Shown: positions 9,701-20,402 of the stretch, in pieces
How the letters are laid out: each line of letters opens with the position of its first letter
How positions within the stretch are numbered: position 1 is the first letter of the stretch
Assembly (NCBI RefSeq): GCF_027595985.1
Contig: NC_073311.1
Span: 49,828,463-49,892,462, forward strand
From: Sorex araneus
Lineage: Eukaryota; Chordata; Mammalia; Eulipotyphla; Soricidae
Direction of reading: 5' to 3'
Length of the DNA: 64,000 nucleotides
The notes under the pieces: model-generated
Databases searched by the model: none
Told to the model about the DNA's origin: nothing
The model's input: the letters and a program-made list of their open reading frames with translations, nothing else
Position numbers and translations under genes: made by a program

Positions 9701-10930
9701 TGAAAAAGAAAATACCTCCCTGCTCCAAGAGAAGAAAGAATGAACTCTTGGTAACAACTGTTTGTTTCGTTATTGGACTTTGGCCTGACCAAGGTCAACA
9801 ATCAGCCTTCTCTCTTCCCTACAGACTCCTAAACCCTGTGTTACCCCAAGTTTCAAAAACCATTAAAGCACTGCTACTGGGCATATCTGCCTTTAATAGC
9901 TTATTTTGAGAATCAGCAAAAAGTAGTTTGTTGCTGGAATAACCCCTATTGGACCCCCTCATGCTCTTCTCTTCATGATTCCAAGTCACAGTAGTGAAAT
10001 TAAAATCATACTTAAAATAAAGTTCCTGCTCATTTTCCTTCAACTACTGCATTTCGCATGGATCTCCCAGTGTCGCGGAAGTTTTGACCTAGGTTGTAGC
10101 CAGAGAAAAAGAAACATGGAGTAGATGGACTAAAACCATTATTGGTGACATTATGGGAGATGTCTTCAGACAAAAATCTCATTTCTCATCCTTTCTGGCC
10201 CTGCATCAAAAAAATATATATATGTCCTAAAAATTCAGAGTATTTCATAATTTTTGACTGTGACAAGAGTAAGAAGTAAATTTCCCTTAAATCCCCACAA
10301 AATCTATTTGCCACTCTTACTAGTGTCCCCCAAACTCCCTTTCTTTTCTCCTTTATTTCCCTGAATCAAATGTCTTCCCTAGCATCATGCTCCACTCCTC
10401 TCTTATTTCTCTTCTCCCACCTGGACTGTCCTCTCCCAATCTCCTTCAATGTCATATGCCACCTATATTGTACTCTGCCACCATAACCATTGGATTTCTA
10501 GTTGAGAATATGGCATCAGTCACTACCTCTCAAAAGAACAAAGAAATTAACCAGAAGTTTTTCTAATATAAACTTTAGTTTCATAATCCAAAACCACCTC
10601 AATATTTGATTTTTTCATGTGAAACATTCTTCTTGGTCAGTTTAGTGTAACAAGTATGACATCCTGATTGGTGAAATAGCTTTAGTTAGTGAAACCTTAT
10701 TTTGGTTCGTAAATATTAGCATTCTTTATTAAGTTGTTATTAGATACAAACTCTATTTTATGGGAATACGATGGCATATCATCCCAAAGAAAAAATAAAA
10801 TTTAGTGAGAGGGGAGAAGGAATAAAGAAAGAAATGTGTTTTTCAACAGCTAGAATTTCAGTAAAAGATACCCTTCCTTTCAGACTGAAAAATAAGCACA
10901 CATCATTATGTTCTTCATCTTGCAAGTCAA
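9700..10930. other. No recognised feature
   Basis: This is unique-looking AT-rich sequence. A 74-codon open frame at 9819-10043 on the minus strand shows no family match and no flanking splice pattern. Gene A exon 1 could be hidden here but I cannot point to it. Confidence 0.5.
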
Positions 10931-11034
10931 ATTTACTCTAACCCTAGACAGTTAAAGAGAATATAGCTCAGTAGTAGAGTGTGGGCCTTGTATCTGTTTC
11001 TCAACTTGGAGGATTGACAAGATAAAGGCAAAGA

Positions 11035-11225
11035 GGAGCTGGAGCAATAGCACAGCGGGTAGGGCATTTGCCTTGCATGTGGCCAATCCAGGTTTGATTC
11101 CCAGCATCCCATATGGTCCCCCAAGCACCAGAAGGATCCAGGAATAATTCCTGATTGCAGATCCAAGAGTAACACCTGTGCATCGCCAGGTGTGACCCAA
11201 AAAGCAGAATAAATAAATAAATAAA
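11035..11225 (+). mobile_element. SINE type A, plus strand
   Basis: It has a complete head ('agcaatagcacagcgggtag'), body and tail ending in (AAAT)n. Short open frames here are artefacts of the SINE. Confidence 0.88.
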
Positions 11226-11397
11226 GTAAATGCAAAGAACTTGCATCCCTTGTCAGATTACAATGGAATTTACTCTTTATTTCCCCTGCCCCAGAAATCC
11301 TTAGGTCACATAGGCAGTACTGCAAATATTGCTGAACAAATACACACCTGTTCTCTCTCTTTCCCATGCTCTCAAAGGTTCCTCTTCTGTGAATCTA

Positions 11398-11470
11398 ACA
11401 TTTCTCTCTTTCTCTGTGTCTCTCTCTGTCTCTCTCTATGTCTCTGTGTCTCTGTCTGTCTCTGTCTCTG

Positions 11471-11524
<54 letters not shown>
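11398..11524. repeat. (TCTCTG)n / (TC)n microsatellite
   Basis: Interrupted TCTCTGTC units grade into a pure TC run of about 40 bp. The serine/leucine-rich open frames over it are not genes. Confidence 0.92.
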
Positions 11525-11527
<3 letters not shown>

Positions 11528-12065
11528 CCTTCTTTCTCCCTATAGGCTCCACCTCCACCCCCCACTTTTGCTCTTTACAACACTTTATATTACCAAATTG
11601 TTTCTTTCCACTGAAAGGCCAGCATCTGTGATGTTCCAGGAAGTAAGTCTCTCCCAGCATTTCTTTCTGAGCCCAGGGCCATTGTCTCCTCTTTGTTGAC
11701 AGAAGCTGCATTATTTGGGGGCTGGAACTTGAATGCAGGGGTTGAATGTCAGGTTCTGTGTCAAACTAGGCTGCAGCCCCTATACACGCATCTGTTTTAA
11801 AGAAAAAGAATAAACTTACTAAAAAGAGATCTGGAGACTAAAATTCCAACTATCCTGAAGAAAATGGACTAAATCTGGAAGAACAGGGTACCCCCCTGAG
11901 AGCTGCAGCAAGTTCTTTATAAACTGGGGGAGAAACTGGCAGTAGATGCAGCAGCTGTTCATTGGCTGAGTCTGAGGTCAAGTGAAGTTTTGCTTTTCTG
12001 CTGCCCTGAAATAAAGTTAAGTTTTGCTTGATACTATACAGGTATTTATATAAAAATAAAAGTCT

Positions 12066-12077
12066 ATTTTCTTTTTT

Positions 12078-12109
<32 letters not shown>

Positions 12110-12118
12110 TCTTTCTCT
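12066..12118. repeat. (TTTCTCTC)n tract at an antisense SINE tail
   Basis: It directly abuts the A-tail side of the antisense SINE that follows, a typical tail-derived microsatellite. Confidence 0.85.
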
Positions 12119-12119
12119 T

Positions 12120-12290
12120 GTTATTTTGGTTTTTGGGTCACACTGGCAATACTCAGGGGTTATCTTGGCTTTTCACTCAGGAATTAGTCCTGGAGGTGCT
12201 CAGGGGACCATATGGGATGCCAGGGATTGAACCCGAGTCAGCTACCTACAAGATCAATTCCTAACCCACTGTACTATCACTCTGGCCCTA
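12120..12290 (-). mobile_element. SINE type A, antisense
   Basis: It contains the reverse complement of the body ('caggggaccatatgggatgc') and of the head ('ccactgtactatcactctgg'). Confidence 0.85.
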
Positions 12291-12385
12291 AGACAGTCTA
12301 TTTTTATTTTAAGTGAAATTCTGTTTTGTGCTCCTTGGAAACTAGAATAATATTAGATTATTAATTCTTTCTAAGCCTTTCCTAA

Positions 12386-12428
12386 TATATATATATATAT
12401 ATATATGTATATACATACATACATATAT
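12386..12428. repeat. (TA)n / (TACA)n microsatellite
   Basis: A pure TA run changes to 'gtatatacatacatacatat'. Confidence 0.85.
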
Positions 12429-12508
12429 AATGTCGTGCGCATTAATAGGACTCACCAAATCCCACATTTATTTCACTTGTTGCTCACAGGGTTAGAAAGT
12501 TTGACTAT

Positions 12509-12668
12509 GGGGCCGGAAAGACAGTACACTGGGTTAGGTCCTTGCCAGGACCCCATTCCTGGCAGCCCACAAGGTTTCCCCGAGCCCGCCAGAAATGACC
12601 CCTGAGGGCAGAGCCAGGAGTAAACCCTGAGCTCCACCGACTGTGACTCAAAAACAAAACAAAAATTG
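12509..12668 (+). mobile_element. SINE type A, diverged, plus strand
   Basis: It keeps 'gggcagagccaggagtaaac' and an A-rich tail. The body between the tRNA head and tail is altered ('ggcagcccacaaggtttccc'). Confidence 0.7.
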
Positions 12669-13341
12669 ACTCCCCCACACCTCTTCCAAAAATCAAAAAT
12701 CCAAAACATGATAAGGGCAAAATTCCCTGAATCTTTCAGGCCAACTTGCTTTCTTTTCCTACATTTAAACCTTCAGGCTGTCTGCTGTGTACCTTTCTCT
12801 CGTACAACTCAAGTTCTGCAAGCTTCCAACTGCCCCTTTCTTTTTGAAACAGGGTTTTGCAAAACCTACTGAAACTTCTTAGAGTCACATACTATTGCAA
12901 TCTGCAAAAGAACACTGTTGGGACAACGGAAAAGGTAAAAGGCAGTAGCGGTCTGAGATTTATGCTGTACACAAAACCTCAAACAATAAGGCAAGTGTCC
13001 AGGAACAAGGCAGGCAACAGGTCAGACGGGGAGGCAGGGCACCGAAGACGGAAAACTGGGATTCTAATTTGAGCTAGGTTTTAGACTGGGAACATTGAAA
13101 TTTTTTCTTCTACAAAAGCAAAGCAGAAGTCAATAAAAGTGGGTCTTTAATTTCCTAGATTAGCTTTTCCCGCTACAAGTTCTCCCAATCGGGTAAGTGG
13201 AGAAAGATGGTTATATACAGTAAAATCTTTAACCTTAGAAGTAAACAGACTGCTGATGTAAGACTTCCCAAACAATTAATTTCTTGGTGTGTTAGGTGCA
13301 CTAGTTAAACACAGCCAGTCCTTAAAAAGCAAACTTGTCGT

Positions 13342-13514
13342 GGGGGCTGGAGTGATAGCACAGCGGGTAGGGTGTTTGCCTTGCACGCCGCCAACCCGGG
13401 TTCAAATCCCAGCATCCCATATGGTCCCCTGAGCACCGCCAGCAGTAATTCCTGAGTGCAGAGCCAGAAGTAACCCCTGTGCATCGCCGGGTGTGACCTA
13501 AAAAAAAAAAAAAG
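13342..13514 (+). mobile_element. SINE type A, young full-length copy with target duplication
   Basis: This is the best-preserved copy in the window: head 'gctggagtgatagcacagcg', B box 'gggttcaaatccc', body 'cccagcatcccatatggtcc', and end 'catcgccgggtgtgacctaa' plus poly(A). Matching flanks 'aaaagcaaacttgtc' lie just before the head and after the tail, giving a target duplication of about 15 bp typical of LINE machinery. Confidence 0.95.
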
Positions 13515-13619
13515 CAAACTTGTCACATAAATTTTTATTTCAGTGCTAAGAAAGACAGCAAAGCAGTCAACCAGTTTCAAGGAAAAAGTGGCTCTTGCCA
13601 TTCAAATTTCCAATTCTTT

Positions 13620-14570
13620 GAAAGTGTTATTAGAATCCCTTCAATGGCTCAGAATCAAGCATATAAACACTTTTCAAAGTAGCTTGTATTAAAATAGGCA
13701 ATTTCCTTCTCGAATGAGAAAGCAATTTCAGCTTACTGTGGTCATACCCTCCCTTGGTTAACCAACAACTATGCCAAGAGTAAAATCTTGTAATTATTTT
13801 GCATTGTTTGTCGAGGGTCTCTGAAGCTTACTCAGAAATAGAGATGGTCACTTACTTAGTTCCTGTTGTTTAGAACAAATAGTCTAAGACTTAGAAGAAT
13901 TTTTGCAGTCTTTTAGGATTTGGTGTTTTTGAGAATTTGAACAGGACCTGTTCAAATCTTCTTCTATGGATTATATTTAAAATTTAGAGGGAAAAAAATT
14001 TCAAGATTAAGCTAAGCCGCCTATATAAGAGAGATAGCCTGTCTGACTTCCTGGCCTCTAGCAAATGTTCCTATGCAAGTGCTGATAAAGAAATTGTGGT
14101 TACAATCCTACTGGCATCTGAGATTTATAAGTCTGTACACATATATGTGTACACATAACCCTTATGAATATACCTACATGTATACACACACATTTATAAG
14201 TCCTTAGATACTTTCGTACTTCAGTTTTACAATGAGTAGAGCTCCTGGAATTTGCCTCTTAATTTTGAACAAGAGAGTTTCAAAGCACCTTTGGCAGTTT
14301 GCACTTAATCAGACTTGGTAAAATTATCGAATTGTGAAATGTCTTTGTCCATTAAATGTTCTATATGGCAATTACTATCTTGTAGTCATTTTTTGAAATT
14401 TCACAAACTTTTGGGGATGAAAATCAGGTATTAGCTTTTCTCTTGGTTCATGGGGTACCTTGATGAAAAATTCATGGAGCACAGTCTGCTGATTAATTTC
14501 CTAAAAGGCCTTTTATTCTGCTGAGGTACCTGGGTAAGTGAAATTGTTCTTTTAAAATCAGGGATACTTT
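13620..14570. other. No recognised feature
   Basis: Unique sequence with a short alternating 'cacatatatgtgtacacata' stretch near 14137. No exon or repeat family is supported. Confidence 0.5.
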
Positions 14571-14775
14571 GTTTCTGTTTTGGGGTCACACTTTGCTTAT
14601 TCCTGCTGGGACTGAGGGACTTTACTTAGTGCTGGGATGAAGTTCAGTAGGCAGTACATGCACCTACCTGCTCTGGTCCTCTGGTAGTTGAAAGTAAGCA
14701 GTTGGTGAGTTTTATTCAAAAAGATACTTGGCAGAAATCATAGAAAGCCCGAAATAAAAAAAAAAATTGGAGGGG

Positions 14776-14902
14776 GTGCTTACTCCTAGCTTAGCATTCA
14801 GCGATTACTCCTGGCTAGGGGTCTGTCTGGGCTACCAAGCATACCCAGGTCAAACGCGTGCAATGCAAATGCCTTACCTGCTGTACTATCTCTCTGGCTC
14901 CA
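14776..14902 (-). mobile_element. SINE type A, antisense, with internal loss
   Basis: The end 'ccttacctgctgtactatctctctggctcc' region marks an antisense tRNA head. Most of the middle body is missing. Confidence 0.65.
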
Positions 14903-15114
14903 AAAAGTCAGAAGTTAAAAGAGATCTTTCCTTGGCCTTCTTTCAGTGCTTAGCAATTGCTCATCTACTGGGGTCATGAAAATAGTTCAAATTCTCACAG
15001 GGAGGGGATACTGTGTGAGTTTTGATGTGGCAACCCTAGGTTTTTATTGAGCATTTAACATTAATCTATGTTATGACATGGAGAACGAGCAGAATGGTTT
15101 TATGAATTTACCAC

Positions 15115-15165
15115 TAAATTTCTGTTTCTATTAAATTTCTGTTTCTATTAAATTTCTGTTTCTAT
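15115..15165. repeat. Three tandem 17-bp units
   Basis: The unit 'taaatttctgtttctat' is repeated three times without change. A fourth, degenerate unit follows. Confidence 0.9.
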
Positions 15166-15170
15166 TATAT

Positions 15171-15605
15171 TTGAACCTAGCCACAGCCATGCTCAAGGTC
15201 CCTCTCCACACATTCAGACAGGCCTCACACATGAAGGTACCACAGAGAAACACAGGTGTGTATAATCCCATCAACGGCCAACATCCAGAGACTTAAAAGC
15301 TAAATCCCAGAAGTGATGTCTTATAACCTACTTTTCCCTCTGGGAGAAACTCGAAAGCTACTGAGAGCTTCTTGCCCACATGGGACAGCCTCCCAAGCTT
15401 CCCATGGTGTATTCATATGCCAAAGCCAGTAACCAGCTGAATCTCATTCCCCTGACCTTGAAAGAGCCTCCAATTTGGCATCATTGGGAAGGTCGAGAAA
15501 AGAGAGGCTTCTAAAATCACAGGGATAGGACGAATGTAGAGGTTACTGAGACTGCTCGAGTCACTCGACCATCAACAGGATTTCGTGATCGTGATCGTGA
15601 TTATA
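15171..15605 (+). mobile_element. Internally deleted RTE derivative
   Basis: It contains the same 5' block as the RTE at 1-540 ('gaaagagcctccaatttggc', 'gagaaaagagaggcttctaaaa') and then jumps straight to an RTE-like end ('ctgagactgctcgag', 'gatcaacagg') with a (GTGATC)n tail. No endonuclease or reverse transcriptase remains. Relatives are at 44494-46528 and 47531-48130. Confidence 0.65.
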
Positions 15606-15611
15606 TTTGAA

Positions 15612-15880
15612 GGGCCAGAGCGACAGCACAGCAGGTAGGGTGTTTGCCTTGCACTTAGCGGACCCGGGTTTGATTCCTCTGCCCCTCTCAGAGAGCCCTG
15701 CAAGCTACCGAGAGTATCTCTTCCGCATGGCAGAGCCTGGCAAGCTGCCCGTGGCGTATTCGATATGCCAAAAACAGTAGCAACAAGTCTCACAGTGGAG
15801 ATGTTACTGGTCCCCGCTTGAGCAAATTGATGAGCAATGGGATGACAGTGATATAGTGATACAGTGATATGTGATATATA
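15612..15880 (+). mobile_element. SINE type B, full length (tRNA head plus RTE-derived body and tail)
   Basis: The head 'cagagcgacagcacagcagg' with B box 'gggtttgattcc' is shared with type A. The body differs: 'gagccctgcaagctaccgag', 'gatatgccaaaaacagtag', then 'gagatgttactggtccccgc' and a 'gatgacagtgat' tail. Body and tail match RTE 5' and 3' sequence in this window. Confidence 0.88.
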
Positions 15881-15960
15881 TATATGTATATATCACTGCA
15901 TATATATATGTATATGTATATGTATGTATGTATGTATATATATATATATATATATATATT
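15866..15960. repeat. (TA)n / (TATG)n microsatellite at a SINE tail
   Basis: TA and TATG units follow the type B SINE tail for about 90 bp. Confidence 0.85.
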
Positions 15961-16587
15961 CAGACCCAGAAAAGAAAGGGATGATAGTACCAAATTAAGC
16001 AGGCAGTTTGGAAACAAAATAAAGCTGATGAACATTTAATAGTTTTAAAATGTAAAGTGCTTTTATGTTAAAAAGACCAAGACCAAGTCCTCAGTTTACT
16101 GTCCCTTGTCAGAATGGAAAAGAGAGACAATATTTACTTTCCTTTCTGAATCAACTAAACACAAACACACACACATTAAAAAATGTATTAAAAAATGCTT
16201 TTAAAGATCTTGGGCACTGTGCAGTGCAAGGAGCAGTAATTCCTTGTGAGCAGGTGTGTAATAAGAATGGGCCCTATTCACTATCCCTCGAGTTTTGTAC
16301 ACAACTTAAAAGGGAGAAGCCAAGGGAATTCTAAAAGTTATAAAGTTTAGCTCAGAGATAAAGCAGACACTTTCTACATCAGCCTCCTGGAAAATGCCCA
16401 GTTCAGGCCTTCTCCAATTTTCCATGTCACTAGGTAGCTGGAGCTGAAGATGATAGAGACATTATGGGCTTCAGGAGAAACTGTGACACAATCTTAAAGA
16501 ATGAAGACTACCCAGAGGAAGTCATCCCCTTCTAATGAGAGAGGAAGCCTCAGTTTACCCTTGTCAGTTGCTGGAAGCAGTCCCTTT

Positions 16588-16746
16588 TTTTTCCTTTTTA
16601 TGTTCACACCTTGTGATGCACAAGGGTTACTCCTGACTCTGCACTCAGGAATCACCCCTGTCGGTGCTCAGGGGACCATATGGGATGCTGGGAATCAAAC
16701 CCGGGTCAGCCACGTGCAAGGCAAATGCCCTACTCGCAGTCCCAGT
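16588..16746 (-). mobile_element. SINE type A, antisense, inside duplication unit 1
   Basis: It is antisense with body 'gaccatatgggatgctggga'. It is flanked by 'gcagtccc' on both sides, and the unit 2 target at 18235 has no insertion. Confidence 0.88.
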
Positions 16747-16978
16747 TTTGATTGCCCCATCCTACATATTTGACTTCCTGCAAACTTCTGGCCTTTTTCT
16801 GATAAACAGGGAGTTAACAATTGTAAAATATAAAATAATGCTCCAGAGTTAGGCTGACCTGGAGGCTAAGATGATGGGCAATACCCAAGGCAAATACCCT
16901 GGATCCTTGCATTCTCTCTAGCATTCTTATCCACTGATAAGAAATGCAGAGAACCCAATTTTCAGCCCAATTTCCATC

Positions 16979-17465
16979 TGTGGAATATAAAATAATGGAG
17001 TAGGAGACTAATACCCAAGAATAGTAGTATATAATACCAGGAGGTTGGCTCCATAGCTTGGAAGCTGGCTGGCCTCACACGCTGGGGGAAAGTCATTCCA
17101 GATAAAGAAGGGAACAAGTAAAATGTGATTTGAGATCCTGCGCGGGGAGGGAGATGCGTGTTAAAAGTAGACTAGAGACTGAACACGATGGCCACTCAGT
17201 GTCCCTACTGCAAACCACAACACTCAAAAGGAGAGAGAGAGAACAAATTGGAATGCTCTGTCACAGAGTTGGGGTGGGGCAGGGGGATGGGGGGTGGGAG
17301 GGATACTGGGTTCATTGGTGGTGGAGAATGGACACTGGTGGAGGGATGGGCTCTCTAACATTGCATGAGGAAAAAACAAGCACGAAAAGGTGTGAATCTG
17401 TAACTATACCCTCACTGTGACTCACTACAAAATAATAAATTAAAAATTAAAAATAAATAAATAAA
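16979..17465 (+). mobile_element. 5'-truncated L1 (3' end only), plus strand
   Basis: The text from 'tgtggaatataaaataatgg' to the A-rich tail matches the 3' untranslated region of the L1 at 38210-38670 ('ggtggtggagaatggacact', 'ctgtaactataccctcac'). It is absent from the equivalent place in unit 2 (about 18490), so it was inserted after the duplication. Confidence 0.88.
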
Positions 17466-18202
17466 ATATTGATATGGATTTAAAAAAAAGGCCTTCACAA
17501 CAAACCCTTATCTTTAACTTCCCTACATTCTCTATAACACAGACAAGCCCCCATGAAAAGAACCACAGTTAACTTAGTCCTATAAAAGATCCTCCCCTAT
17601 GGGGAGTTACTTTTCCTCTCTCTTCTACTTTCCAATAAACTTTTCTACTTTCTAATTCTGAGTCTGAGCATTTTATTTCATTCTTGAAAATATTGAAGAA
17701 CCTGGGAACCGTGGACCAGCACAGAGACCAGCTGTCCCCACTCCTGCAGCATAATATACACAGCACAAGAGCAGTAGGTGTTGCCAGAAACAGGTCTCTT
17801 CTTACCTGTTTCTTTGTTTTCATACCCTTAGTCCTAAAGCCCTATCAGAAAAAAAAAAAAAAAAAAACAGGCATCCACCTACCATTTAGAAGGTCGCAAG
17901 CTCCACTTGGCAGTTCTTAAGGCAGATGAAAGGTCTAGCTGGCTTCTTTTAACTGTGATCCCCACTTTTTCTCAGAGAGCGGAACATCACAGTTAAGAAA
18001 AACTTCTTTTCTTCTAGAAATCGCTAAGGACTGCCTCTCTGCTGTTCCTTCCCTGTTTCAGACGATTATGAGGTGCCTGTATCCTAAGAACAACATAAGA
18101 AACCTACCTTGGAGTGGCCCCACCTACAAATGGTCCCACCTATGAATAACCTGATCTATGAATGTACAGCTAATAAACGGGCCCCACCCTACTTACCACT
18201 CT

Positions 18203-19318
18203 AAGCCTCAGTTTACCCTCGTCAGTTGCTGGGAGCAGTCCCATTTTTAATCTCCCCATCCTACATTTTTGACTTCCTGCAAATTCCTGGCCTTTTTCTG
18301 ATAAACATGGAGTTAACAACTGTAAAACATAAAATAGTGCCCCAAAGCTTAGGCTCACCTGGAGGCTAAGATGATGGGCAACACGAAGGGCAAAGGCCAG
18401 GTAAGGATCTGCTGGATCCTTGCACTCTCTCTAGCATTCTTATCTATTGATAAGAAATGCAGAGAGCCCAATTTTAATTGAGCCCGATTTCTATTAAAAA
18501 GGCCTTCACAACAAACCCTTATCTTTAACTTCCCTGCATTCTCTGTAACGCAGACAATCTCCCACAAAAAGAGCCACAGTTAACTTAGTCCTGTACTAAG
18601 ATCCTCCCCCCATGGGGCATTACTTTTTCTCTCTCTTCTAATCTCTAATTCTGAGTATGAGCATTTTGTTACTCAATATTTTCATTCTTGAAATATTGAA
18701 AATCCTGGGAACTGTGAATCAGCACAGAGCCCTGCTGTCCCCACTCCTGCAGCATCTGGGGCCCTGGGGTAATACACACAGCACAAGAGCAGTAGGTGTT
18801 GCAGACTCAGTGTCTCTTCTTACTTGTTTCTTTGTTTTCAGACTCCTAGTCCAAAAGACCTATCAGAAAAAAAAAAAAAAAAAAAAACAGGCATCCACCT
18901 ACCATTTAGAAGGTGGCAAGCTCCATGTGGTAGTTCTTTTTTTTTTTTTTATCATAATATACCTCCCCCCTTCCCCCCACCTCCCCAGCCCCCCACCCCG
19001 CATTTGTAACTGGTAAATTTCACTTTACCTTCCATGTGGTAGTTCTTAAGGCAGATGAAAGGTCTAGCTGGCCTCTCTTAACTGTGATCCCCAATTCCTC
19101 CTGGGCAGTGGAACACCACAGTTAAGGAGCCTGATTTTCTTCTAGCAACTGGAAGAGCTGCCTCTCTGCTGTTCCTTCCCTCTCAGACAACTAAGAGGTG
19201 CCTGAATGCTAAGGACAGCATAAGAACCCTACTTTGAAATGGCTCCACCTACAAATGGCCCCACCTATGAATAACCTCACCTATGAATGTACAGCTAGTA
19301 AATAGGCCCCACCCTATT
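18203..19318. repeat. Tandem duplication, unit 2
   Basis: This is the second head-to-tail copy, ending 'gccccaccctattaa' where unit 1 reads 'gccccaccctacttacc'. It carries one small private insertion at 18939-19030. Confidence 0.85.
18939..19030 (-). mobile_element. Short L1 3'-end insertion with perfect target duplication
   Basis: A 92-bp antisense piece starts with a T run and reads through a C-rich L1 tail ('ccccacctccccagcccccc'). The 17-bp sequence 'tccatgtggtagttctt' flanks it exactly at 18922-18938 and 19031-19047. Confidence 0.92.
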
Positions 19319-19361
19319 AATCTGTTTACACTCAGCCCTCAAGCCTGACACTGAGGTACCT

Positions 19362-19394
19362 TTTATTTATTTATTTATTTATTTATTTATTTTG
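19362..19394. repeat. (TTTA)n microsatellite
   Basis: About eight perfect tandem TTTA units. Confidence 0.85.
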
Positions 19395-19741
19395 CCTTCA
19401 TGAAATTTATCTTATGATGGGGAGATACACATATTCAGAAAGCAAACAAGTTAAATCAAAACTATGTCCAGGAGGGCCAAGGCAAAAGATGATTACAGGT
19501 AATGGTAATTCCAAGTCCAAAGGTTCTGCTTATACAGAGAATATCCCTAGTCAGTCGGAGCAAAGCTGTTTCCTTGTGGCAGGACTATACTAGTGAAAAC
19601 AGAGAGTGAGAGGACAGGCACAGAATGATAGGGATTAAGAAAAATATGATACTGTAGATCACTATGAGACATAAGATTTTCATTCTATGATACAGTAAAT
19701 CACCAATGGGTTTTAAATAGAAAGTGGTATTATATAATTTA

Positions 19742-20070
19742 TATTTTTTTAATTTTTTTTATTAGTCAATCACCGTGAGGTACATTTACAAACTTATTAG
19801 CATTTGTGTTTGCATTTCAGACATACAGTGATCGTTCGCCCATCCCTCCACCAATGCCTATTCTCCTCCACCAATGTTCCCAGTATCCCTTCCACCACAC
19901 CCACGCCATCCCCCACCACCCCACCCTGCCTCTGTGGCAGGGCATTCCCTTTTTTTTTCTCTCTTTTTGGGTGTTGTAGTTTGCAATAGAGGTATTGAGC
20001 GGCCATCATGTTCAGTCTGTAGTCTATATTCAGCATGCACGGTTTCTCCCAACATCCTCTACTTGGTGAT
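19742..20070 (-). mobile_element. L1 3' end, antisense
   Basis: It starts with a poly(T)-rich tail at 19742, then 'cccatccctccaccaatgcc' and 'cggccatcatgttcagtctg', the reverse complement of the L1 3' untranslated region. Confidence 0.85.
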
Positions 20071-20396
20071 CCCTTCTCCTGAGATATCTTTTAAAAGATA
20101 CCTTTTCTTCTCCTTGGCTCCGCATCTGCAGTCTGCAGTGACACTTTCTTTCTAATTGAACCATGGGAGACAGGCGAAAGGCAGGTTCTCCTGGGCCTTG
20201 TCTCAGCTCAGCCTGCACTGGCCCTTTGACTCCTTGAGCCCTGAGCAGGGCAGCCAGTACCCAGGCAGCAGTGAGCTGCCCTATCAGGCTGGGTGGGTCA
20301 GCAGATTCTGGGATTAGTGAGAGAGTGATCCAACCTCCAAGTCACTTTCAGACCTAGCTCATTCTTCTCCAGCCAACCTAATCTCCTTCTCTCTCC
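20070..20396. other. Unassigned sequence between an L1 tail and an LTR
   Basis: No exon or repeat family is recognised. Confidence 0.4.
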
Positions 20397-20402
20397 TGAG
20401 GC

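Larger units (their letters stand above)
16545..18202. repeat. Tandem duplication, unit 1 (with two later insertions)
   Basis: It begins 'aagcctcagtttaccc' and is followed head-to-tail by a second unit starting with the same text at 18203. Without its insertions (SINE at about 16590-16745, L1 tail at 16979-17465) it matches 18203-19318 along its length, including 'aaggccttcacaacaaaccc'. The unit may itself be LTR-like, since a diverged relative lies at 39440-40170. Confidence 0.85.

Noticed and set aside
9819..10043. Possible exon 1 of gene A
   Set aside because: No phase 1 donor in a suitable place and no similarity to a CLEC2 first exon.
11241..11699. 152-codon Ser/Leu-rich open frame
   Set aside because: It is driven by the TC/TCTCTG microsatellite.
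15612..15690. tRNA gene
   Set aside because: The tRNA-like boxes belong to SINE heads. The sequence cannot form a full cloverleaf with acceptor stem and is repeated across the window.
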